A stretch of DNA of 64,000 nucleotides from Tridacna crocea (Eukaryota; Mollusca; Bivalvia; Cardiida; Cardiidae): the NCBI GenBank assembly GCA_943736015.1, contig OX031070.1:40974173-41038172 (forward strand), read 5' to 3'. The translations under genes were made by a program, and so were the position numbers. The notes under the pieces are model-generated. The model was not told the origin of the DNA. It saw nothing but the letters and a program-made list of their open reading frames with translations, and made no database searches. Below, piece after piece: positions 32,581-44,000 of this stretch; the first letter of the stretch is position 1, and each line of letters opens with the position of its first letter.

Positions 32581-32811
32581 TTAACTCTTAACCATACAAC
32601 AACATATAGGGCTCGACCACATTGAATGCATTTGCAGACGAGAAATCAGATGTAGCTTGAGTGGTGATTTCTGTATCAAAATTGGGTAGAAAACATTGTG
32701 GGAAAAGGAGAAAATGCTGGTTACCAGCATTTTCTCCTTTTCCCACAATGCTTTCATTCGTCTTTAATTTTCAGTTGCGTTAAAAATTGGGATTGTATAG
32801 TGAAGTGTTAA
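32581..32811 (-). mobile_element. TTAA palindromic element
   Basis: TTAA at both ends. Core 32689-32755 with T apex and one arm mismatch near the base. Confidence 0.85.
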
Positions 32812-32851
32812 ACGTTGTATCCATTGAAAACTCCGGGAAACTACTTCTTTA

Positions 32852-33080
32852 AACACTTTACCAGACGCCAAATTTTCAACCGCGTCCTTATTGAAAGTAT
32901 TTGCAGACGACAGGTTAAATGCGAAACTTTTTCTTAAAAGGTAGAAAACACTGTGCAAAAATGAAAAGGAAAAAAAAAAGCAGGTTACAAGTATAATCTC
33001 CTTTTTCTTCGATATTTAAAAAAAAAAAACCTGCTTCATCGGAGTCTCTGAAAACAAGGGGCTCTTGGTGTCTGTGGGTC
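32852..33080 (-). repeat. Decayed TTAA palindromic element
   Basis: The left flank (CTTTACCAGACG..., TTTGCAGACGACAGG) and arm remnants are visible. The apex is A-rich and no longer palindromic. Confidence 0.5.
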
Positions 33081-33780
33081 AAAGCCATTTCTTCACATCA
33101 AGAACGCTGTTTTATAGAATCACGTGCGTGACAAGATGCTGCGATTTCCGTGTTTTGCGTTTCATTCGAGCAGATTATATCTGTCCGCCATTAATGAAGA
33201 TGAATTTCGACGAAATCTCGCTTTGAAATCTCGTGAGACGAGATCTGAATGGTTTTCGTATTGTGAAAGAACAAAAGAAGTCTTCGATCTTACTCAGCAC
33301 GTGGGTCACTTTTCTTCCATTATTTTTTTAATCCTCCTATCTCGGGCGAAGGATAAATTATAAATAGCGCTATTCGTCCATCCATCCGTCCGTCCGATGC
33401 GATGTCTCCAAAACCCTTGAGCCAAAGTCAATTTAACTTCGCTGGTCATTGCTTTGTCGTAAGACGTCGCTTTCCCTTTATTTTAATTTTCTGATATGTT
33501 TTGGTCGAAAAAGATCACCCGGAGGACATTGGATTGAACGGTTGCAGCAGGTTTTCTATTTCTCCAGGAGCTATTTCTCCGTCACCGTGAATATAGACAA
33601 ACTTCTACGATGCATGAATCTCAGTAACTTTTAATTTGCAACGGCTGGGTTTTTTTTTTTTTAATCTATTCTATTTCTGCTTCCCCCCCCCCGCCCCACA
33701 CACACACGTGTGCTCCGCCATGATTTGGAGGTATTTCTTCAATACGATCAGATGGAATTTTGAGAGGTATGTGCACTCCT

Positions 33781-34008
33781 TTAACCCTTTACTCCATAGA
33801 TACTCATTTTGACTGATTGCTTGTAGGAACCTTTGGAAAACATTGTGACAAAAGGTGAAATTGCTCGTGACGAGCAATTTCACCTTTTGTCACAATGTTT
33901 TCTATGCTATCAAAAGGTGTCATATACACATAAGAAACGGCTTCATCCTTGCTGTTATCTAGGGTCAATTAGAGATACCATAGACATGTCTTATGGGGTA
34001 AAGAGTTA
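33781..34008 (+). mobile_element. TTAA palindromic element with mirrored arm substitutions
   Basis: TTAA at 33781-33784 and 34005-34008. Core 33836-33902 is a perfect 33-nt inverted repeat around G33869. The arm differs from the common arm at five positions (GTGAC for GTGGG, GGTG for GGAG, AATTG for AAATG, CTCGT for CTGGT), and each difference is matched on the other arm. Confidence 0.9.
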
Positions 34009-34901
34009 AAATAATGAAGATGCACGACTCCTCTCTCTCTCTCTGTTTTGGTTCAGTGTAGACAGCATTGCAATAATGTGCTAATATATGGAACGGCATG
34101 TTTGCAACAACGTGCTAATATACACAAAGTCATCGTCAAAGGGGGGGGGGTGGCAAGGGCATGTGATGCACTGTACAAGACAAGTCGTCACATAATTATG
34201 TATCTATGCAATCCATTTAGTCTGACAACCAAATCAATCATAATTTAGAACGATCCTTGGACATGCAAAAATACAAATAGCAAACAATATAGATTCATGT
34301 CAGCCTGCACGAACTCTGCAAGCTAGGATGAATCGATAGCTTTTGCAGATATATTTAGCCTCCTTCTCCCGAAGCATGGTACATAATATAAATGTTAATC
34401 CTGTTGACTGCCAATATTTTATACAGACGCTTTTTTTAAAAAAAAAAAAGGCCAACAGCAAATTTGTGTCTGCAGGTAATGGGTTGACTTAATCAGAAAT
34501 TGGATTACAGCTCTTTCTCCGGGTGCAGTGATTTATAAATAATCGTCTGGAATACTTCCGGTTTGACTGGTATTACAAGACATGGAAAAACAAGTAACAA
34601 AAACATGAATAGAAATATCGATAATTATACAACCAGTCTGCATTTGATATAGTAGTGTTGTTTTTTTTTTTCTTAGAAACATACGTATGGCTTCCAGCTA
34701 GCAATTTTTTTTTTATTTACATCAGAATACTTTGGTAAAGAATAATTTCTCTATTTGCCACAATGTTATTATATTTATTTAATCACCTCTATGAATTTTC
34801 GAATATAAGTCATTTTTAAGAGAATCAATGTGCAGTTTGCCATTTTACAAAAGACAGGCAGGGAGCAACAAAAGTGGAGCAGAAATATCAATAAACCATA
34901 T

Positions 34902-34979
34902 TGTCGGTTTACTTCAAAAACCTCGTAACTACAGCTTGTAACAAGTTGTAGTTACGAGGTTTTCGAAGTAAATCGACGA
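34902..34979. repeat. Hairpin, TGTCGGTTTACTTCAAAAAC family
   Basis: Arms of about 37 nt. It is the same hairpin as 26856-26932, here outside a recognisable complete TTAA element. Confidence 0.75.
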
Positions 34980-35146
34980 TATGGAGTTGGATTCTTCTTT
35001 TCTACCTGCTGAGCACCATTGTTTCGTCCTGCAGCAAACCCTGATTCAATATGCATCAGCAAACGGAGAAGTTACTGTGTACCCTTGTCTCACAATTCCC
35101 AGTTTTAACTCTTAGGCTGTCAAGTGCAACTCACTGACCTTTTGCA

Positions 35147-35210
35147 GACAGTGTAGATCTAAGATCAGACTGCACAGAACGTGCAGTCTGATCTTAAATC
35201 TACACTGTCC
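35147..35210. repeat. Hairpin, GACAGTGTAGATC family
   Basis: Arms pair around CACAGAACGTG; relatives at 22508-22570 and 61165-61227. Confidence 0.8.
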
Positions 35211-35476
35211 GTTATAAAGATATCTCTCTCCCAAAAATATCTTCGAAATAGCATACTTTTGTTGTTTATTTTTTTTATAGTCGACTTAAAATTTTCATGT
35301 TTGTTTTTTTTTTTCAGCAGATTAAGGGTTAAATTTTGAAAAAACGTTTTCTATGTTTTTCAAGATAAATCTCTCGTTCGAGTAACATTTAAATCGTCTT
35401 CGTTAAATGCTTTTAAGTTAGACAGGTTTTAAATAATAGTTCTTGAAACAAGTTTGATTCAGAGGACGATTATCTC

Positions 35477-35705
35477 TTAACCCTTTCCCAAACAATCCCT
35501 GGTTTTTACGGGAAAGGAATAGAAGCCTTTTGGAAACATTGTGGGAAAAGGAGAAAATGCTGGTAACCAGCATTTTCTCCTTTTCCCACAATGTTTTCTA
35601 CCCTATCATATAGAAAAATCATCTTTTAAGCAACTGTTAATTTGTCATCGGCAAAATGCTTTGAATTTGGTCTGGTCCAAAATTTGCCGTCTGGGAAAGG
35701 GTTAA
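35477..35705 (+). mobile_element. TTAA palindromic element
   Basis: TTAA at both ends. Core 35532-35598 with A apex; one arm mismatch at the base. Confidence 0.85.
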
Positions 35706-36048
35706 CAAGCGACATAATCACTATGAAGTACAGTATGTTTTACAGATGAACTATTCTATATATACATGTTTAAGACTATGACAAAAAGATAAATTGCCCA
35801 TAACGAACACTTTTGTTTCCTTCCAAAATGTTTTTAGTTGCTGTCTGCTGCAAACGAAAAGAGTGTTTTTATTGCGGTCTGTGGCATAACAAAAAGAAAA
35901 AAAAAAACAGTCGTCTGCATCAGGCAATTAATGTATGTTTAGGACACGCAAGATTGTCGCTTTGAAGACAGAATTATCGAGAGGAAGAAATCCATTATCC
36001 CTTAGACTGCTAAACATGAACGGTTATTTACCCCTGAAGTTTTATCAT

Positions 36049-36560
36049 TTAACACTCAATCCGGACCTTTAACGACCTTAAGACCAAAAAGGCTCATTAC
36101 ACTGTGGGAAGAAAAGAAAATGCTGGTACGTAAAATGCTTTGTGCTCTGTGAAAGTGAAATATCATGTTTTGAGTAATATTTGATTTGTCATTGCCAAAT
36201 ATTTTCAATGTTGAAAAAATTTGAATTTTGTCGTCTGTTAGAGAGTTAAATAAAGCAATGCCAGGTATTTTTTTTTTCTGACCGGTGTGTGTATGGGGGT
36301 GTTTAAATGTCGGACAGTGTCTGAGATTAAATATCATATGTATCACATGAATATTTCACATAATCATCATTACATATATATTACTTGTCCAAACTGAAAG
36401 CATTTTGCAGACGACAAAACAAATGTGCCTCCGATAATGTCAGTTGTCTTTGAAAGGATAGAAAACATGGACAGGAAATAAGAAAACGCTGGTTACCAGC
36501 ATCTTCTCCTTTTCGCACAATGTCGCAAAGACGTTTCTTTTTTCGGAGTCGTATAAACCC
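36049..36560. repeat. Two decayed TTAA palindromic elements
   Basis: Remnants lie at about 36049-36250 (ACACTGTGGGAAGAAAAG..) and 36385-36560 (GCTGGTTACCAGCATCTTCTCC). Neither has a complete core. Confidence 0.5.
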
Positions 36561-37043
36561 TATATATAGATGGTGTACCAATAGGTAGTTTATTCTATCT
36601 TTCACAAGAAAACATTGAGGGAAAATTGGAAATACCGTAAGATATTTACATGTGCCATTCGCAGCCATAAAGATGTTTGATGTATCTTCAAAACTATTCA
36701 TTTAGGCCAGCCCGCTCAGTCCGCACACCTAGGGACCTGGGCCCGTATTCACCAACCATTCTTAAGAGCGTTCTTTGTCTTATTTTCCAGTCTTTTCTGT
36801 ATTTGTAAGTAAGTCAGACATAAGTTAAGCATCATCCAAACAAATTTAGTCATAATTTCTTTTTAATGGATAACCTTTTATTTGGTATATTCTCAAGCTA
36901 CGCACCCACTAGTCAAGTAACAGGCTGATTTATGAGCCAAATGAGAGGACGGCTATGAGAAAACTTTCCGAAGCCCAGAAATGGCAAATTTAACGGGCTA
37001 TTGCTGGTCATGCTTAACTTAATATGTCTGACTGTATATAATT

Positions 37044-37180
37044 TATTTCATCAGCTTGTGGTTAATATGGGGAAATATTTGCCGAAAAAGGGAAAGGTGC
37101 CTTATGGCACTCGTTATTTTCGCATACCTTCCCCTTTTTCGGCAAATATTTTCTTATATTAACCACAAGCTGATGAAATA
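37044..37180. repeat. Complete palindrome, TATTTCATCAGCTTGTGGTT family
   Basis: Arms of about 60 nt (TATTTCATCAGCTTGTGG... and its inverse) surround GTGCCTTATGGCAC. Half copies: 2818-2897, 25262-25352 and 45495-45582. Confidence 0.85.
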
Positions 37181-37489
37181 ACCTGTATCTAAAATTTCAG
37201 TGCATTGTACTTTCAACCGTAGAAATGATTCGATTTTTATATAAAATAACACTGAAAGGGTCAAACTGTGAGATAACGCAGTGGCACGGAACTTTCATGT
37301 CGTCCCGATAATGTTTCTCATTGTTTTCTGTTATCTCGTTATTGATTGGTCGATAAAAATATCATCAGTTGACGACTGTAACATGCTGCGTCTTGGTTCG
37401 TCACAGTGTCCTATGTCTGGGAGGCTAATTTTCACATTCCCTTTTTCTCAAGTCTTTCCCAGACGAATGATTTGTAATTCGAGATTTTT

Positions 37490-37690
37490 CTCTGAGGTAA
37501 AGTTCTCGCACACGACATGTTAAATGTAGCACAAATGATGAAATCTTCTTGTTTGAAATAGTTGAAAACCTTGCGAGAAAAGGAGAAAATGCTGATAACC
37601 AGCATTTTCTCCTTTTCTCACACGGTTTTCTAAAGCTCTTTACTTCAGGATAGGAATGTAAAATTGAGAGTGTATCTAATAAAGGGACAG
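37490..37690 (-). repeat. TTAA palindromic element, ends eroded
   Basis: Core 37564-37630 with A apex. GAGAAAAGGAG on the left is mirrored by CTCCTTTTCTC on the right, so the G-to-A change is present on both arms. Confidence 0.65.
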
Positions 37691-38095
37691 CTCGTTAATA
37701 TGGAAGATTCATTTCCGGGTTAGCTATGGAAGTCAAAAATGTAATCTTTTAGTGCATATCTTTATTACATAAACATAACCAATATTTGATTCAAGCGGTC
37801 CCTGAGTATTTGAATATGTTACAAGCAATTTCGGTGAAATGATATCCCCGGCATGAAAAAGACCTTATTTGATACGCACATATGAGAGCTATTGTGTGTT
37901 ATATGTACCTGTGGCCTTTTTGTTAAATTCAGCCCATTTTGTACAGCATTTCATTAAATAAAAAAAAACTAAATAAGCTGTCCATAATGAGATTATACAT
38001 AAAGTCTGTTTTCTACCATAACATGGCATTTCAGTAAATGAGAACAAGTAATGAAAAGCCCCCTTTGTCCATGACATTTCATAATATATATAGAG

Positions 38096-38246
38096 GATAA
38101 TCAACTGGTTGTTTTTGATATGAAAAATATCTCACGAGGATGCGTTGTTAGGCGTTGAAAAAACGAGTGCGCAGCACGAGTTTTTTGGACGCCTTACGAC
38201 GCGTCCGAGTGAGATATTTTTCATATCAAAAATAACCAGTTGATTA
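38096..38246. repeat. Long palindrome, GATAATCAACTGGTT family
   Basis: Arms of about 70 nt with few mismatches (..ATATGAAAAATATCTCAC.. / ..GTGAGATATTTTTCATAT..) surround a GTGCGCAGCAC-type centre. There is no ORF. Confidence 0.85.
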
Positions 38247-39446
38247 TTCTAATTATTATTTACCTTATTAACATAATTATTTGTAATTTTGCGTTTGAAA
38301 GTCGAAAAAAATGTAGTCGAAAAAAAAAATAGTTCCCAAATTACGTCAGAAAGTGAAAGTTGATAACGTCACTAGTGATGATATCAAAATTTATTACACT
38401 GGGAAATTCTAGGATTTCACTGCTAGGTATATAATAAAAAAGAAAATTGTATCAATAGATTATAATAAGGAAAATATGCATGAAGTTTCATTAATGTTCG
38501 TCTAGGACTTTCGAAGATAACTGTCCAGGCAGTCGGATGGGCAAACTGACTGTTATTGGTCCATTATGAAATAATACAATAAGTCCCTTTTTTTCATGAG
38601 CTGGCATTTCAACAAATAAAAACACATAACTATTACCTGTGGCTTGTGATAAATAATATAAATATGAAGTTTTATAACATTTTGTCAAGTCGTTTAAGAT
38701 ATTGTCCATAATGGACCTATTGCCCTTTTTCCAGAACACAACATTTCATCCAAAAAGTTAAAATAAAGATGTTGTCGGACTATCATAGGGAACACACAAA
38801 TGAAGTTTCATCAGTTTTCATCAAGGATTTTTAATTAAACAGATACTGATCCATCGAGATAGTCTACCGGACGGACGGACGGACAACACTTAAAATATAT
38901 CCCTTCGCCTTCAGCCGGGGATAATAGAGCTACTGCATGTACAGTCTTCTGACAAAGAAAATCAAACTGCACGCTATAGATTATGTAACATTGAATCATA
39001 TAACCCGAAACTGTTTTCAGTATACAAGACTATATAGCCCTTACTATTTTTTTTAATCTTGCACAAGTTTGAGATTATATTTCATGATGTCGTCGTATTC
39101 TTTCTGTGATGTCATTCATAAAACATTGTAATCTTACTCACTGCTTCTAAACCGCCAAAACCACAATTTGATCGGTAAATGTAGCTGACAAAATGAATGA
39201 TGGTAGTTACCCAATGGTTTGTTGTATTGTTTGACCAGCGTCGGGTTACTTTCAGCTCATATTCCTCTAAACCTTTCCATTTATCACGACTTCATATTTT
39301 TGCTATACATTCAGAAGACTGCTCAAAGATATATAACTCTATAGAACAGGCGATAAGATCGTTTTGGCTTTTGTTGATTATACGGCGTTTTCCGAGTTCA
39401 AAGTGGATAAAGTGGCATCTATATTGAAAGTAAGTTGTTGATTAGC

Positions 39447-39674
39447 TTAACCCATTACCATACAATCCCTACTTTTGACGCCTCTGAGAAAGAAGCCTTT
39501 TGAAAACACTGTGGGAAAAGGAGAAAATGCTGGTAACCAGCATTTTCTCCTTTTCCCACAGTGTTTTCTACCCTTCCCAGAACAAATTTCAATTTTTCAG
39601 TCACCTTTATTTTGTGGTCTGCAAATGCTTTCAATTTGGACCAGTCTAAATTTTCTTGTGTGGTAATGAGTTAA
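39447..39674 (+). mobile_element. TTAA palindromic element, perfect core
   Basis: TTAA at both ends. Core 39502-39568 is perfect around an A apex. CACTGTG is mirrored by CACAGTG where most copies have CATTGTG/CACAATG. Confidence 0.85.
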
Positions 39675-40712
39675 AACGTGTCATGTGTTAATAGCAAAGT
39701 GAATTGAATTTAAAAATTGGCCTATGAACTATTCATTTTTTCTCAAGATAGTTGCAAACTTTTCAAGTTATGCTCTACAAGGAATATTTTAATAAAAAAG
39801 TACTTTTTACAATCGGTAACGCTTTGTATTTTGATAAGCACGTAGTGTTTCCAGAAAGCACTCATTTAGGCTTTGAAATAAAGATACCGAGTTTCTTCTA
39901 GTAAATACCACACATAGTGCTGTAGATCATTAAAATTACAAATTTTTATTCCTTTTACGGATACATTTCTCAAAACCGGTATATTAAAACTACGTTGAAA
40001 TTTGTGGCAAGAGATTGGCTGCACTACATATCGCGTTCAATGGAAAACCAATCAAACTTAAATCATTTTTACCACGTGATACGTTTTAATCCAATCAAAA
40101 CGAGGCTCTAAAGATAGACATAACGTGGCTGCTTAGGGAATTAACATTTTTATTGCTACTTTTGGAAGATTTAGCTTGAGCATTAAATATTGCACACACA
40201 TTGAAACAAACAAACAAACAAACAAACAAGAAAACTTATAAAAATACGCCTTATAGATTATTACCTCTTGGTCAATATGTTGTATAACTGTTTTGCAGCT
40301 ATAAATAGATTAATAAAATGAGAACATATAAAACTAAAATCAAATAACATTTTACAAAATAGCAAAAAAGCAGTAATACGTACAATATTAAGATAAATAC
40401 AACAGGCCAATGACTGAACGATAAAAAACACACATGGAGGCCTGATTTAAAAAAAAAACAACAACATTTTCTTCTCAAACAAAACAAAAGTATACAAAAA
40501 AACAATATACAAACTTCTAGGAAAATTTAACGATCCTCCATATCGATATGCGAATTAAGCGCCTTGTAGATGAATCCTTTTAAAAACATTGCAGAAAATG
40601 GAGCAACTGCTTGTTAAAAGTATAATTGCCCAGTTTCCACTCGCTTTATCCGCTATGTATCAACCAATATGATGACTGACTGATTGTCCCATTGACTCGA
40701 TGCTAACACCGC

Positions 40713-41086
40713 CTATAAACAATATCCATCGTATATACCAATATTGTCTACCATAAACCGGACATTACCCATTGCAGTTCTTCTCACCTCAAACACAATA
40801 TGATCAAAATATTCAATTCCTCTGACAATGGAAACTTTACCCGAGTTCCATTGCCCAATCTCTGATCCTTTTGAGCTCCAAAACACTTTTTGATTGGTCA
40901 ATGTTTGGCCTATTCTTGAATACGTCACTACTTTAAGTTCGTTCGATGTATTGTAAACTTTGTGGTACGAAAAAGTGAGACAGTGAGGAAGTGACGTAAA
41001 TGTTGATGTCAGAGCAGGAGAAACAAATTGCGCGACAGCCATGTAACCGAATTCGCTGTAGTTGCCCCCAGTTTCAAGAACACAAT
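40713..41086 (-). CDS. Protease gene, last exon: partial MAM domain and stop
   Basis: The acceptor (AATTTACTTTTTCAG) precedes a phase-1 exon of 374 nt. It encodes FGYMAVAQFVSPAL, a central CLTFSYHKVYN and a C-terminal VRFMVDNIGIYDGYCL before TAG. This matches the middle and end of a MAM domain; the usual N-terminal part (CxFE...CGW) is missing. A possible AATAAA on this strand is at 40154-40149, about 560 nt past the stop, and would define the 3' UTR. Confidence 0.85.
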
Positions 41087-44000
41087 CTGAAAAAGTAAAT
41101 TATTAAACTTATTGTAGATCTACCATACTCCCGTGAAAAAGAAAGTGTACACTGGGTTAAAGAAATTTTCGTGTAGACTTGATTACTCACAGAATCAAAA
41201 TATAGGCAATATTTGGTATCAAAATGTGCAAAAACTAATGGGAAAAATAGTGCTTTACGTGTAATTGAAATTCGTGTGGTGTAGGTGGGGTGATCAAAAA
41301 GATCGTGGGCTACCTCGTTATTTTGAAAACTACTACACAGAGGAGGTTACTTGCAAAAATAGTGAACACTCCAAGTTGCTTGTTATAACAGTTTTCTGAC
41401 ACCGGCACTGGTCCACGTTCTTTCTGATCACCGTTCGTACGTGGCTGTTAGGTAGAGCGTCGGCCTCGTATCCTAAAGGTCCTGAGTTCGATACCCGGGA
41501 GTGGGTATCAACTTTGGGATTTTTCATTGGCCCACACATTAGGCACGAGCACTGATGTAGTTCCCAAGAAGCCGAACTGAAAGAGCTTAGAATACGTTAA
41601 AACTTGATTCTCAATCGATGTAAAATACATATATGTTTGAAATAATTGAAATTATAGATAATAATCAGAACATTGTTTAGTGTATGAAGAACGTAGGGCT
41701 GAAAAATTAACGTCGCAGATTTACGATGCTTTGTAACAAGTTTCTTTTCATTGGACTCCGGATATTTGTCATGTTACGCATCGATCACGTCATTGTTACG
41801 CATCGACACAAGTATTCTGTATCTTGTGTACTTGACTTAATATATAGCAGACCCATAACTCTTCTAGCCCAGTATGGAATTAAATTTCTTGATAGTGGAT
41901 AAATACGGATTTGCACAGATATAATACATTTGCACATTTTTAACCGACCAGAAATGTCTTTGATGTCTATCTCGAAATTATGTGTTGATACTTTTGTTAG
42001 TTTCCAAAAAAGGGAGGTAATTATTATCTCCTTTTGTAATGAAAATGTGATTTTATATTTATAAATGATATTTTCAAGCAGGAAGAAAGAAAAAGTGGTC
42101 CGGTTAAAGTAGTACAATAATGCTCATTTTTAATCGTAGCATATTTTGTAAGATAGTTTCATAGTGGAAATAGTTGGGGCTTTTACGGGTCTACTACCTT
42201 AACTCATTACCACACAAGAAAATTTTAGACTGGTCCAAATTGAAAGCATTTGCAGACGACAAAATAAAGGTGACTGAAAAGTCGAAATCTGTTCTTGAAA
42301 GGGTAGAAAACACTGTGGGAAAGGGAGAAAATGCTGGTCACCAGCATTTTCTCCTTTTCCCACAGTGTTTTCAAAAGGCTTCTTTCTCAGGGGCGCCAAA
42401 AGTAGGGATTGTGTGGTAATGGGTTAACGACTTCTGGCGGTGTACAGAATTGCCTTCTTTTCATGAAATGCAGCTGCACGATTTACTATATGGTGATAAA
42501 CACCGTTTTCAAAATTATTTCAGTTATATCGGTGCCGCCAATGCCTCTATCCATGCCTTCCCGAAGGTTCTCTTAATTTGCACAAATATCCTTTCCAAAT
42601 GACTAGCTGCTTTTCCACATAACCATCGTCAAAACAATGATCAGTGTTGTAAGAGAAATTACGGATCGACTTAAGTATTCTAGATCTTGTGTGCTTGACT
42701 CAAGATAGTTGATTCGTAACACTTCTAGCCAATGAAGCATGCAATAAAATTTCTTGATAGTGGATAAATATGCTGTGTGTATTCAGTCGCAATGACCACC
42801 ATCAATTCTCCGAGTGAAATTCGCCGAAGTGCTCGGGATTCCATCCAGCGACATCCTGGGCCCGTATTCCCCAACCATTCTTATTCTCCACGGTTTTCTA
42901 CATTACCGAATGGTTTAGCCAATCAGAAGTTTGTTACTTACAAAAGTAGAAAAATCTGGAGGGTAAGACAAAGAACGTTTTTAAGAATGGTTGGTGAATA
43001 CGGGTCCTGTTCTCGTATTCCATACTCTACCGACTGTGGTACTAGAGCTTGGCTACTCTCTCAAAGCTTTAAATCCACATTTTATTTTCAGCGAATCTTG
43101 AAAAGCCGAGAATGTATTATGTGTTATTTACATTACATACCAGGTTTTGATTTACTTCTGTGTTTAATTTTCCACTGTTTGTTAAATATTGTATTTGTTG
43201 GATTGCTGTATTGACAAAACGTCTGGTTGTCGAAATTACACTTCATAAAGTCTGAGGCTGAAAAATAGAGACACTGAGAATTAGTTGAAAACCATCAGAA
43301 AGGAAACGTAAAATTGAAGCAAATCTTGGATGACGATCAAATCTGGTAAATATGCTATTGCCCGCCACATGCGAAAAGGGGCATTCGGAAATTTCCGTAA
43401 AGTGTCGTCTCGGTTCAGCCTGTGTCGTCCTTCCGTTTTCATTCAATTTTCTGTTTTGGGCAATTCTATCATAGCGTCGAATCTAATGTATTCGTATAGC
43501 GTCGTCTCGGGTCAGCCTGCGCAATCTCTCCGTTTCTATGCAATTTTCTGTTTTGGGCAAGTCTACTGTAGCACAAAATCTAATGTTGTCGTACAGTGCC
43601 GTCTTGGATCAGCCCACGCGGACTGCGCAGGATGATCCGAGACAACAATTTACGCATATGTACAAATATCCCATTTTACCTTTTGCAAGCCATACAAATA
43701 TATAATACTGTCATTGTTTGCCTTAAGTCTTCTGTGCCAGACAACAAAATGGTAGATCTATCCAAACTGAAAGCATTTGCAGACGACAATTCGAATATTG
43801 CTCAGAGTATTAAATTTGTCACTTAACTCTTTACCAAACAATCCCTGGTTTTTACAACCCTCAGAAAGAAACCTTTTGAAAACATTGTGGGAAAAGGAGA
43901 AAATGCTGGTAACCAGCATTTTCTCCTTTTCCCACAATGTTTTCTACCCTACTGGAAACAAATTTCAATTTCTTGAGTTACAATTTATTTTGTCGCCTTC

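Larger units (their letters stand above)
10203..40712. other. Long gene-poor tract between retrotransposon and protease gene
   Basis: I find no protein-coding exon here that I can defend. Most of it is the repeats listed individually. Stretches above 300 bases in which I recognise nothing are roughly: 11260-12590, 13470-13900, 15570-16010, 16620-17020, 18000-18370, 24125-24670, 27090-28225, 29535-30070, 31770-32060, 32225-32580, 33085-33780, 34400-34890, 37640-38090 and 38250-39445. They hold only short ORFs without family resemblance. Confidence 0.6.

Noticed and set aside
33124..33363. 79-codon ORF with a protein-like start
   Set aside because: No family resemblance, no splice or promoter context, and repeats all around.
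33836..33902. Hairpin cores as microRNA precursors
   Set aside because: They are high-copy transposon sequences with full-length perfect pairing and no terminal loop. Nothing in the sequence indicates Dicer-type processing.
1991..34008. Regularly repeated palindromes as a CRISPR array
   Set aside because: Spacing is irregular, copies are dispersed and inverted, and the genome is eukaryotic.
41434..41510. Functional tRNA gene
   Set aside because: A- and B-box-like motifs are present but the ends do not form an acceptor stem, and conserved tRNA-like arms are incomplete; read as a SINE head.
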